A DNA stretch of 5,040 nt. Source: Panacagrimonas sp. Lineage in GTDB: Bacteria > Pseudomonadota > Gammaproteobacteria > Nevskiales > Nevskiaceae. The stretch is taken from assembly GCA_021773655.1 (NCBI GenBank), contig JAJFJX010000291.1:1-5040 (forward strand), given 5' to 3'. The notes under the pieces were generated by a model, which saw nothing but the letters and a program-made list of their open reading frames with translations, was not told the origin of the DNA and searched no databases. The position numbers and the translations under genes were made by a program. Within the stretch, counting starts at the first letter, position 1; each line of letters opens with the position of its first letter. Shown piece after piece: positions 1 through 5,040 of the stretch.

Positions 1-1101
1 CTGATCGAGGCGGGCTACGAAGTGACCCGCCACACCGTTCTTCCTGATGAGGCGGAGGCGCTGCATAGCGGTCTCTTTCGGGCCCTTGGTGAAAATGATC
101 TCGTTGTTTGCTCAGGTGGCCTTGGCCCCACACTTGATGACACCACCCGCACCACCGTCGCAAAGCTGATCGGCTGTCCCATTGAGAAAAACAAGCAAGT
201 GTATGACCGGCTCGTCGAGCGATTCGGCACTGATTTTCCCACGCTAGAGGAGCAGGCGACCATTCCCACGGAGGCCACACCCCTTCACAATAGTGTGGGC
301 ACGGCGCCAGGTCTCCTCTTCCAACCCGACCACACCCAGCTCATTCTCCTTCCGGGCGTCCCTGTTGAGATGGAGGCGATGTTCACCGAGCAGGTGCTCC
401 CGCTTCTTCCGCACCGCAAAGCGCAACACCGTGAGACCGTCAATATTTTCAATGTCCGTGAGATTGACATCGACACTGTGCTTCGCAAACTCATCATTGA
501 TGATGTCGGTGTTGGCATCTACCCAAGTTTGGGCGTTGTTACCGTCCGCCTCACCGCCGACACTGAGGAGCAAGTGGTTCCCCTCCGCGAGGCATTGCTC
601 GCCGCCTTTCCTGATCAGACCTTTGAGTCGCCGAGTGGCACTCTCGAAGAGGCCGTTCATCTGCTGGCCGTGGAAAAGGGGCTCACCATCGCCACCGCCG
701 AGTCGTGCACCGCTGGCAGCGTCGCTGCACGGCTCACTCATTTTTCCGGTGCGTCGGAGTTCTTTGTGGGTGGCATTGTCGCCTACTCCGATCAGGTGAA
801 AGAGGGTCTGCTTGGTGTCACCACCCTTCCAGCGCACGGCGCAGTGAGTGAGGAGACGGCGGCGGAAATGGCGGCCGGCGCGGTTCGTCTTACAGGTGCT
901 GATCTTGCGGTTGCAATCACCGGGATTGCAGGCCCTACGGGGGGCACTGATGAGAAATCGGTGGGCACCGTCTGCTTTGCCGTCGGCCGCAATGGCAAAA
1001 CTGAGACCACCACCCGCCACTTCCGGGGTAATCGGTCGTCGATCATTCAGCGGAGTACCAACTTTGCCCTTGCTCAACTCCTTCAGGCTCTGAGGCTTTA
1101 G
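1..1101 (+). CDS. cinA: CinA family protein with C-terminal nicotinamide-nucleotide amidase domain (5' partial)
   Basis: The frame is open from the first base and ends at TAG 1099-1101, giving 366 visible residues. CinA proteins are usually about 410-420 residues, so roughly 40-50 N-terminal residues lie outside the window. The N-terminal CinA/MoCF-like domain shows SGGLGPTLDD (visible residues 38-47) and later GTAPG and LLPGVPVEMEAMF. The C-terminal PncC-type domain shows AESCTAG with its conserved serine at visible residue 235, AYSDQVK with Tyr262 and Lys267, and TGIAGPTGGT followed by VGTVCFAV. In characterised relatives this domain deamidates nicotinamide mononucleotide to nicotinate mononucleotide in pyridine nucleotide recycling, and the N-terminal domain can act as an ADP-ribose pyrophosphatase. 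The enzyme is cytosolic. All visible key residues are present. The coding strand is C-rich, unlike the G-rich genes that follow. The in-frame GTG at 22 is internal and not the start. Confidence 0.95.
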   Translation: MIEAGYEVTRHTVLPDEAEALHSGLFRALGENDLVVCSGGLGPTLDDTTRTTVAKLIGCPIEKNKQVYDRLVERFGTDFPTLEEQATIPTEATPLHNSVGTAPGLLFQPDHTQLILLPGVPVEMEAMFTEQVLPLLPHRKAQHRETVNIFNVREIDIDTVLRKLIIDDVGVGIYPSLGVVTVRLTADTEEQVVPLREALLAAFPDQTFESPSGTLEEAVHLLAVEKGLTIATAESCTAGSVAARLTHFSGASEFFVGGIVAYSDQVKEGLLGVTTLPAHGAVSEETAAEMAAGAVRLTGADLAVAITGIAGPTGGTDEKSVGTVCFAVGRNGKTETTTRHFRGNRSSIIQRSTNFALAQLLQALRL

Positions 1102-1117
1102 TAGCTGCGTGTCAAAG

Positions 1118-1144
1118 CCTACTAATTTGACCTAAATTAGTAGG
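1118..1144. promoter_or_regulatory. Palindromic operator candidate over the fic promoter
   Basis: A perfect 11-bp inverted repeat, CCTACTAATTT and AAATTAGTAGG, is separated by GACCT (1129-1133). The symmetry centre lies inside the proposed -35 hexamer TTGACC (1127-1132), so a dimeric protein bound here would block RNA polymerase. The arms are AT-rich and no T-tract follows, so it is not a good intrinsic terminator for cinA. The Fic protein encoded downstream ends in a winged helix-turn-helix and is the obvious candidate ligand, but that is inference. Confidence 0.7.
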
Positions 1145-1155
1145 AATTGTATGAT
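1127..1155 (+). promoter_or_regulatory. Sigma70-type promoter of fic, predicting a leaderless mRNA
   Basis: TTGACC (1127-1132, five of six consensus bases) and TATGAT (1150-1155, five of six) are separated by exactly 17 bp. Transcription would be expected about 7 nt after the -10 box, at A1162, which is the first base of the fic ATG. No Shine-Dalgarno sequence sits at a workable distance; GGGGG at 1156-1160 is one base from the ATG. The simplest reading is a leaderless transcript. Confidence 0.7.
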
Positions 1156-1161
1156 GGGGGT

Positions 1162-2580
1162 ATGAGCAAGCGACCAGAGAAAGCTCCTGATTGGAAGCGG
1201 GTTAAGGTGGTGGAGCAGGAGGGGCTGACGTCAATTCTGCAGAAGGCCAACGAGCGTTACTACTACTGGGACAAGTTTCGGGTGCAGCGGTTTCCTAAGG
1301 GTGCCGACCGGGAAGCGGCGTGGGCCTATCTGAAGCTCCAGCGGGAGGGGCAGCTAAAGGAGCTTCCGCTGAAGGATGTTGAGGGGAGGCCGTTTCGATT
1401 TTGGCTGCCCGAGCATTTGCAAGCTGCTCTACATCAGATTGATCGTTGGGCAAGCCCCACCCCTTTGCAACCGCAGCACCTCATTCACTCATTGATTGAG
1501 GAGGCGAGCACCTCCTCACAGGTGGAGGGGGCGGCGACGACGCTGCGTGTGGCGAAGAAGATGTTGCTCAGTGGCCGGAAGCCGCGCGATCGATCGGAGC
1601 GGATGATCTACAACAACTTTCAGGCGATGCAAGCGATTAAGGAGTATGCGGAGGAACCGCTATCGCATGAGCTTCTGATGGAATTGCATGATCGGATCAC
1701 GGAAGGAACGCTTCGCACAGAAGATAGGGGGCGGTACCGGGAGACCTCAGAGGATGTGCGGGTGGAAGACATGCAAGGGGAAGTGGTCTTTGAGCCGCCT
1801 CCCGCAGAGAGAATCGGAGCCGATCTCGATGCTTTGATTGCTTTTGCGAATGATGGGAAACTAGTACCCCATCCAGAAAGTTCTGACAAGTTGAGCGCGG
1901 CTGACCTCCCAGATGCTTCGTTGCGCTGCTTCGGCGATGAACACATCGCCTCCATCGCGCGCCTCGCCTCTGGGGGTCGCGCCTTCTCAACTTCCCAGAA
2001 CTTTCTGGATGGAGTACTAGATACATTTGTTCACCCGGTGGTCCGCGCAATTTTCCTACATTTTGCACTGGCCTACATCCATCCGTTTGTGGACGGGAAT
2101 GGACGGACGGCGCGCGCCCTCTTCTACTGGTACATGATCAAGAGTGGCTATTGGCATTTCGAGTATCTTTCCATCTCGAAAGTGATTTTGCAAAAGCTGG
2201 GACAATACGGTCGGGCCTACCTCTACACGGAGGTGGATGAGGCCGATTTGACCTACTTTCTTCACTTCAATCTGGGGGTGATCACAGATGCGGTCAATTC
2301 GCTACACGAATATTTGCTCTCAGAGCACGATCAGCTGGCTGATGTGATGGCGATTCCAGGTCTCAACTTGAGGCAATCGCGGGTTGTTCTTCACGCGCTA
2401 AAAAACCCTAGAGAAGTTTTTACTATTAAGGAGCATCAGACGGAGAGTGGCGTTGCCTATCAGACGGCGCGGACAGACCTCCTTGGTTTGGAGAGGGAGG
2501 GGCTTCTAACCAGGGTGGAAAAGGGGAATAGCTTTTACTTCATTGTCCCTTCTGATTTACAAACCCGCCTTGCTATCTAG
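1162..2580 (+). CDS. Fic family protein AMP-transferase with C-terminal winged helix, carrying an in-frame palindromic insertion
   Basis: The product has 472 residues from ATG 1162. That start is preferred over TTG 1147 because the promoter places the transcript start at 1162. An N-terminal Fic_N-like region (about residues 75-160) contains SSQVEG (118-123), matching the inhibitory motif [S/T]xxxE[G/N] in which the glutamate blocks ATP gamma-phosphate binding. A flap-like segment follows (about 190-215), then the complete active-site motif HPFVDGNGRTAR (307-318) with catalytic His307 and the acidic Asp311. This predicts AMP transfer from ATP to a protein hydroxyl, held in check by its own N-terminal helix. 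Residues about 403-465 look like a winged helix. The target is unknown. Residues 234-285 are encoded by a palindromic insertion; without it the text reads FANDGK-LDTFVHPVVRAIF, as expected for the family. The last five residues and the TAG lie in a second repeat element. Confidence 0.92.
   Translation: MSKRPEKAPDWKRVKVVEQEGLTSILQKANERYYYWDKFRVQRFPKGADREAAWAYLKLQREGQLKELPLKDVEGRPFRFWLPEHLQAALHQIDRWASPTPLQPQHLIHSLIEEASTSSQVEGAATTLRVAKKMLLSGRKPRDRSERMIYNNFQAMQAIKEYAEEPLSHELLMELHDRITEGTLRTEDRGRYRETSEDVRVEDMQGEVVFEPPPAERIGADLDALIAFANDGKLVPHPESSDKLSAADLPDASLRCFGDEHIASIARLASGGRAFSTSQNFLDGVLDTFVHPVVRAIFLHFALAYIHPFVDGNGRTARALFYWYMIKSGYWHFEYLSISKVILQKLGQYGRAYLYTEVDEADLTYFLHFNLGVITDAVNSLHEYLLSEHDQLADVMAIPGLNLRQSRVVLHALKNPREVFTIKEHQTESGVAYQTARTDLLGLEREGLLTRVEKGNSFYFIVPSDLQTRLAI
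1861..2020. mobile_element. Palindromic insertion element inside fic (CTAG-flanked, 52 codons, in frame)
   Basis: The ends are inverted repeats pairing 1861-1895 with 1986-2020 at 32 of 35 positions; the conserved core includes CTAGTAC and CCATCCAGAAAGTTCTG. Weaker complementarity continues inward, and the centre holds a further stem, GGCGAT (1933-1938) with ATCGCC (1945-1950). CTAG occurs at both outer ends, and one copy could be a target duplication (CTAG or the inner TA). Taking that view, 156 bp were added, exactly 52 codons, with no stop in the fic frame. The insert is C-rich on the + strand whereas the surrounding fic sequence is G-rich. It encodes no transposase, so it would be non-autonomous, comparable in style to MITEs or the Rickettsia palindromic elements. 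The family is not one I recognise. Confidence 0.8.
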
Positions 2581-2644
2581 CCCGCGAAGCTAGCGGCAAA
2601 ACTGGTCCGGCTATCGCGATTGCGGATAGATGGTAAGGCGGGTT
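2562..2644. repeat. Hairpin repeat element at the fic/methyltransferase junction (short copy)
   Basis: The left arm 2562-2579 pairs with the right arm 2627-2644 along 18 positions, 16 Watson-Crick and two G:T pairs, so the fold is complete as RNA. A smaller inner stem joins TAGCGG (2591-2596) with CCGGCTA (2607-2613). The outer arm, AACCCGCCTTGCTATC, is the same terminal sequence as in the element at 3442-3606 apart from one base, so this appears to be a shorter member of that family. The left arm encodes the last five residues of Fic and its stop codon. The right end contributes the first bases of the TATAAT box for the next gene. No T-run follows, so it is not a normal terminator. Confidence 0.8.
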
Positions 2645-2649
2645 ATAAT
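2620..2649 (+). promoter_or_regulatory. Promoter of the RlmI-like methyltransferase gene, formed at the element boundary
   Basis: TATAAT (2644-2649) is a perfect -10 hexamer created where the repeat end GGCGGGTT meets unique sequence. A weak -35 match, TTGCGG (2620-2625), lies 18 bp upstream inside the repeat. Transcription would begin near 2654-2656, leaving only about 3-5 nt before ATG 2659. No Shine-Dalgarno sequence is seen before that ATG, which fits a near-leaderless mRNA. The -10 is convincing and the -35 is not. Confidence 0.5.
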
Positions 2650-2658
2650 CTCGACTCG

Positions 2659-3438
2659 ATGAATGAGTACTCTTTGATCGATAGTGGGGATGGGAGGAAG
2701 CTCGAGCGGTTTGGGCCGCACGTGCTCGCACGCCCCTGCGCGCAGGCGGTGTGGAAGCGTGGAAAGAAGTGGAAGGCGGATGCGACGTTTGTCCGCGATA
2801 AGGGGTGGAGTGGAGTGCTTCCCAAAGAGTGGGTGATTGAGGTGGAGGGGATTCGATTCCGCCTCAGTTCGACCGATTTTGGACACCTTGGGATTTTTCC
2901 GGAGCAGGCACCCACTTGGGGCTGGCTGCAGGAGAATGTGAAGGAGGGGATGCGGGTTCTCAATCTTTTTGCCTATTCGGGGGGAGTGACGTTGGCGGCG
3001 GCGAAGGCGGGTGCGGAAGTGTGTCACGTCGATGCGTCGAAGGGGATGGTCGCTTGGGCGCGGGAGAATGCACGTCTCAATGGATTGGAAAAGGCGCCGG
3101 TTCGGTGGATCGTGGATGATGCGATTAAGTTTCTGATTCGAGAGGCGAAGCGGGGAAACAAGTATGATGTGGTGGTGCTCGATCCGCCGTCGTTTGGACG
3201 GGGAGCGAAGGGGGAGGTCTTCAAGATCGATGAGGAGATTCAAGGGCTGCTCGATCTCTGTCGGCAGTTGGAGCCAAAGGTGGTGATCTTCTCCTGTCAC
3301 ACGCCGGGTTACACACCTGTCTGTTTACGGAATCTGTTGCTTCAGGTGTTTGGAGAGGGGAGGGTTGAGGAGAGAGAGATGGTGCTCGCAGGTGAGCGAC
3401 CTGTTCCCAGTGGAACAATTGCGAGGTGGGAGAAGTGA
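2659..3438 (+). CDS. RlmI-like class I SAM-dependent methyltransferase
   Basis: The 259-residue product has a Rossmann methyltransferase core: motif I LNLFAYSGGVTLAAA (101-115), the acidic ribose-binding position in HVDAS (Asp125), NARLNG (137-142), DD at 153-154, and motif IV DVVVLDPPSFGRG (170-182), then SCHT (212-215). These match the Methyltrans_SAM group that includes RlmI, the 23S rRNA cytosine-C5 methyltransferase, where the conserved cysteine region takes part in catalysis. Cys213 could serve that role here. The PUA RNA-binding domain of true RlmI is absent; the N-terminus instead carries a short segment (YSLIDSGDGRKLERFG) typical of a smaller related family. The substrate is probably RNA but cannot be named. 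ATG 2659 is chosen because family similarity starts there and the promoter lies just upstream; extending to TTG 2620 would translate the repeat. Its stop is three bases before the next repeat element. Confidence 0.9.
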   Translation: MNEYSLIDSGDGRKLERFGPHVLARPCAQAVWKRGKKWKADATFVRDKGWSGVLPKEWVIEVEGIRFRLSSTDFGHLGIFPEQAPTWGWLQENVKEGMRVLNLFAYSGGVTLAAAKAGAEVCHVDASKGMVAWARENARLNGLEKAPVRWIVDDAIKFLIREAKRGNKYDVVVLDPPSFGRGAKGEVFKIDEEIQGLLDLCRQLEPKVVIFSCHTPGYTPVCLRNLLLQVFGEGRVEEREMVLAGERPVPSGTIARWEK

Positions 3439-3441
3439 TTA

Positions 3442-3606
3442 ATAACCCGCCTTGCCATCAATTCTTGCGCCCGGGGCTAGCGAAGCGGCTGAGATTCGGG
3501 AGTGCACGACGAACGTACATGGCCGTGTCATGGACGAGGAGTTCAATCGCGAAGATCGGCTGCTGCAGCAGTCCCCGGAGGAAGAATTGATGGCAAGGCG
3601 GGTTAT
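3442..3606. repeat. Long hairpin repeat element between the two methyltransferase genes (full copy)
   Basis: The outer 25 bases (3442-3466) are perfectly complementary to 3582-3606. The terminal sequence is ATAACCCGCCTTGCCATC followed by AATTCTT. Pairing continues inward with bulges, for example CCGGGG near 3471-3476 against CCCCGG at 3573-3578, and a further stretch around 3480-3508 against 3543-3570. The whole 165-bp unit is therefore one long imperfect palindrome. It shares its terminal repeat with the 83-bp copy upstream. It is open in the trmH-like frame throughout its right half and back to TTG 3452, and its length is a multiple of three. The right arm contains the start codon of the next gene. 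No transposase is encoded. Confidence 0.85.
3577..3581 (+). promoter_or_regulatory. Shine-Dalgarno sequence deciding the start of the SpoU-type gene
   Basis: GGAGG at 3577-3581 stands 8 nt before ATG 3590. It is the only strong Shine-Dalgarno match seen in front of a gene in the window and it selects ATG 3590 over TTG 3452 or TTG 3611. It lies at the inner edge of the repeat's right arm. Confidence 0.75.
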
Positions 3607-4369
3607 AAGCTTGCAAAATGAAGGAGTGAAGGGGGCGGTCAAGTTGCGTGAGCGACGTGAGCGGGAGAAGTCTGATCTCTTTTTGATTGAGGGATATCGG
3701 GAGTTGTTGCGGGCGGTTGATGGGGGGATGGAGATTGAGCGGCTCTACACCTGTTCAGAGTTGTTCTTGGGGAGCAATGAGGGGGCGCTGATTGATCGTG
3801 CGGGTGGCGAGGTGTTGGAGTGCAATGAGGCTGTCTTTCGGAAGTTGTCGTATCGGGATCGTCCCGATGGACTGCTCGCCGTTGCGAAGCAGAGACATCG
3901 AAAGTTGGATGAGTTGAGTGGGTCTCTTTTTGTGATTGCGGAGGCGATTGAGAAGCCGGGAAATTTGGGGACGATTTTGCGCTCAAGCGATGCAACGGGT
4001 GTGGATGGAGTAATTGTGGTCGACCGGTGCACGGATGTGCACAATCCGAATGTGGTGCGGGCGAGTGTGGGGACGCTGTTCACGATTCCGGTCGTTGAGG
4101 CGAGTAGTGAGGAGACGTTGGAGTGGCTAGCCGCGCGTAACATTCGGACGCTGGCGGCGACGCCGGCTGCGGAAAAGAGCTACACGGAGGTGGACATGAC
4201 GGGCCCACTGGCGATTGTGGTGGGGACGGAGCAGCTGGGGTTGAGCGACAAGTGGATGGAGGGGGCCGATCTAAAGGTGCGGATTCCGATGAGGGGTGTT
4301 GCAGACTCGCTTAACGTGGCGATGGCGACGACGGTGTTGATGTACGAGGCGCTCCGTCAGAGAGGGTAG
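3590..4369 (+). CDS. SpoU/TrmH family RNA 2'-O-ribose methyltransferase
   Basis: From ATG 3590 the product is 259 residues and begins MARRVISLQNEGVK, which puts the family's usual N-terminal ISLQN..VK a few residues from the start. The N-terminal substrate-binding part has FLIEGYRELLRA (31-42). The SPOUT trefoil-knot domain shows all three motifs: NLGTILR (125-131) with the conserved Asn and Arg, VGTEQLGLS (211-219), and IPMRGVADSLNVAMA (232-246). These enzymes transfer a methyl group from SAM to a ribose 2'-hydroxyl in rRNA or tRNA and act as dimers. The exact target is not readable from sequence, so no rlmB or trmH symbol is given. It follows the other methyltransferase on the same strand with a 151-nt gap filled by the repeat element, and co-transcription is plausible. 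The first five residues are encoded by the repeat's right arm. The 3' end overlaps the convergent hydrolase frame by 59 bp. Confidence 0.93.
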   Translation: MARRVISLQNEGVKGAVKLRERREREKSDLFLIEGYRELLRAVDGGMEIERLYTCSELFLGSNEGALIDRAGGEVLECNEAVFRKLSYRDRPDGLLAVAKQRHRKLDELSGSLFVIAEAIEKPGNLGTILRSSDATGVDGVIVVDRCTDVHNPNVVRASVGTLFTIPVVEASSEETLEWLAARNIRTLAATPAAEKSYTEVDMTGPLAIVVGTEQLGLSDKWMEGADLKVRIPMRGVADSLNVAMATTVLMYEALRQRG

Positions 4370-5040
4370 GACTCTCGAACGTGCGGGTGTTGAGGTCGTC
4401 GTAGGTGCGGAAGTAGAGCTTCTTGTGGGTGAGGTCTTTAACGACGGCCCATTGCGTGTAGTCAAAGGTGCTGCTCTTCTCTCCCTCCCGAACATCGCCG
4501 AAGGGAAAATCAACGGTATTGAGGAGATGGAGGGCGGCGTTGATTCCTTTTGCGGCCGTCTTGGGCTGGGTGAGGAAGTCTTTGAAGAGGGCGATGCGGA
4601 CGAAGCGGGAGGGGGGAGTCCAGTCGCCGGGGATGCCAAGCATGCCGGTCCCTTGCCCGGTCTGCTGCAGGACGGAGCCATCGAGGGTTGTCTTACCAGC
4701 GTTGAGGGCGTTGAGGTTGATGTAGTTGCGCAGGTTAGTTGTATGCCATGGGTATGAGGGGGAGTTGGTGCAAACGCCCACCTCATTGTCCCAGATGTGC
4801 ATTTCTCCATCGATAAACTCAATCACGATGCTATCGCCCGTCGCATCGTGAATGGGAAAGTGGATTGTGGGGACCTCTTTGAGAAAGGGAACGACGTAGC
4901 TGTAGACGTTGACGCTCTTGAGCGCTTGGCGTGCTTCGGCCACGGTCGCAAAATTGCCGAGGAGCCAGTAGGGGAGCTCCATTAGGCCGAGAATCGTGTC
5001 ATCCGGTTTGTCACTGATATCAGGATACTTGGCGTTGGGA
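4311..5040 (-). CDS. Choloylglycine hydrolase / penicillin acylase family protein (Ntn hydrolase, N-terminus outside window)
   Basis: The minus-strand frame is open to the window edge (first full codon at 5039) and stops at TAA 4313-4311, giving 242 visible residues; the family is usually 320-350. ATG 4982 is internal, because PNAKYPDISDKP continues upstream in frame. Family signatures: CTNSPSYPWHTTNLRNYINL, with the asparagine of TNSP corresponding to the active-site Asn of bile salt hydrolases, IPGDWTPPSRFVR with the conserved arginine, and LYFRTYDDLNTRTFE near the end. The nucleophilic N-terminal cysteine is not in the window. Relatives cleave amide bonds in conjugated bile salts, penicillin V or acyl-homoserine lactones; substrate choice cannot be decided here, nor can a signal peptide be checked. 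The last roughly 20 residues are rich in Ser, Pro and Thr and lie opposite the end of the SpoU-type gene, so they look like read-through rather than a conserved tail. Confidence 0.88.
   Translation of the reverse strand, partial: PNAKYPDISDKPDDTILGLMELPYWLLGNFATVAEARQALKSVNVYSYVVPFLKEVPTIHFPIHDATGDSIVIEFIDGEMHIWDNEVGVCTNSPSYPWHTTNLRNYINLNALNAGKTTLDGSVLQQTGQGTGMLGIPGDWTPPSRFVRIALFKDFLTQPKTAAKGINAALHLLNTVDFPFGDVREGEKSSTFDYTQWAVVKDLTHKKLYFRTYDDLNTRTFESPTLSDGAPRTSTPSSPSPR

Noticed and set aside
244..1077. Long minus-strand open frame opposite cinA (277 codons).
   Set aside because: It is fully antisense to a clear cinA gene, has no recognisable domain and reflects the codon bias of the sense gene.
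1118..1144. Intrinsic terminator of cinA.
   Set aside because: The stem is AT-rich and no T-run follows; its centring on a -35 box fits an operator better.
1102..1161. Replication origin at the skew change.
   Set aside because: No DnaA-box-like sequence (TTATCCACA type) or AT-rich unwinding region is seen; the short region is explained by a promoter and palindrome.
1861..2020. Insertion as a gene-breaking event that makes fic a pseudogene.
   Set aside because: The net 156-bp addition keeps the frame with no stop, and inhibitory and active-site motifs are intact on both sides.
2611..3300. Minus-strand open frame of 229 codons opposite the RlmI-like methyltransferase.
   Set aside because: The plus-strand frame carries all methyltransferase motifs; the antisense product has no recognisable family and begins or ends within repeat sequence.
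3452..3589. N-terminal extension of the SpoU-type protein from TTG 3452.
   Set aside because: It would translate the repeat element, has no strong Shine-Dalgarno sequence, and family similarity begins just after ATG 3590, which has GGAGG at good spacing.
4360..4376. Terminator hairpin at the convergent gene ends (GAGAG and CTCTC).
   Set aside because: Only a 5-bp stem with a 7-nt loop, and no T-tract on either side.

Overview
The window is a 5-kb piece of a bacterial chromosome of moderately high GC (about 55%). It holds five protein-coding genes and three long palindromic repeat elements. The proteins look broadly like those of the PVC group (Chlamydiota/Verrucomicrobiota). That impression comes from memory of family sequences and should be treated as weak; no lineage marker is present.

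Layout. (1) 1-1101 (+): the 3' nine-tenths of cinA, an N-terminal molybdopterin-binding-like CinA domain followed by a C-terminal nicotinamide-nucleotide amidase domain. (2) 1102-1161: a short intergenic region with a textbook sigma70-type promoter whose -35 box lies in the middle of an 11-bp perfect inverted repeat. The promoter position predicts a leaderless mRNA. (3) 1162-2580 (+): a Fic-domain AMP-transferase with an N-terminal inhibitory motif, an intact active-site motif and a C-terminal winged helix. Its reading frame is interrupted, without loss of frame, by a 156-bp palindromic insertion flanked by CTAG. (4) 2562-2644: a second hairpin element of another family that covers the fic stop codon and supplies the -10 box of the next gene. 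(5) 2659-3438 (+): an RlmI-like SAM-dependent methyltransferase. (6) 3442-3606: a third hairpin element, same family as the second, with 25-bp perfect terminal inverted repeats. It carries the ribosome binding site and start codon of the next gene. (7) 3590-4369 (+): a SpoU/TrmH-type RNA 2'-O-ribose methyltransferase. (8) 4311-5040 (-): the C-terminal two-thirds of a choloylglycine hydrolase/penicillin acylase family protein, convergent with and overlapping the end of the methyltransferase.

How the parts fit. The two methyltransferases probably form a small RNA-modification group. fic looks like an independent, possibly self-regulated unit. The most notable feature is the density of palindromic elements, three in 1.75 kb. 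They do not simply fill gaps: one adds 52 residues to a protein, one ends a protein and builds a promoter, and one provides a translation start that is buried in a hairpin stem. No RNA gene, CRISPR array, complete insertion sequence or strong intrinsic terminator was seen, and no gene-free stretch exceeds 300 bases.
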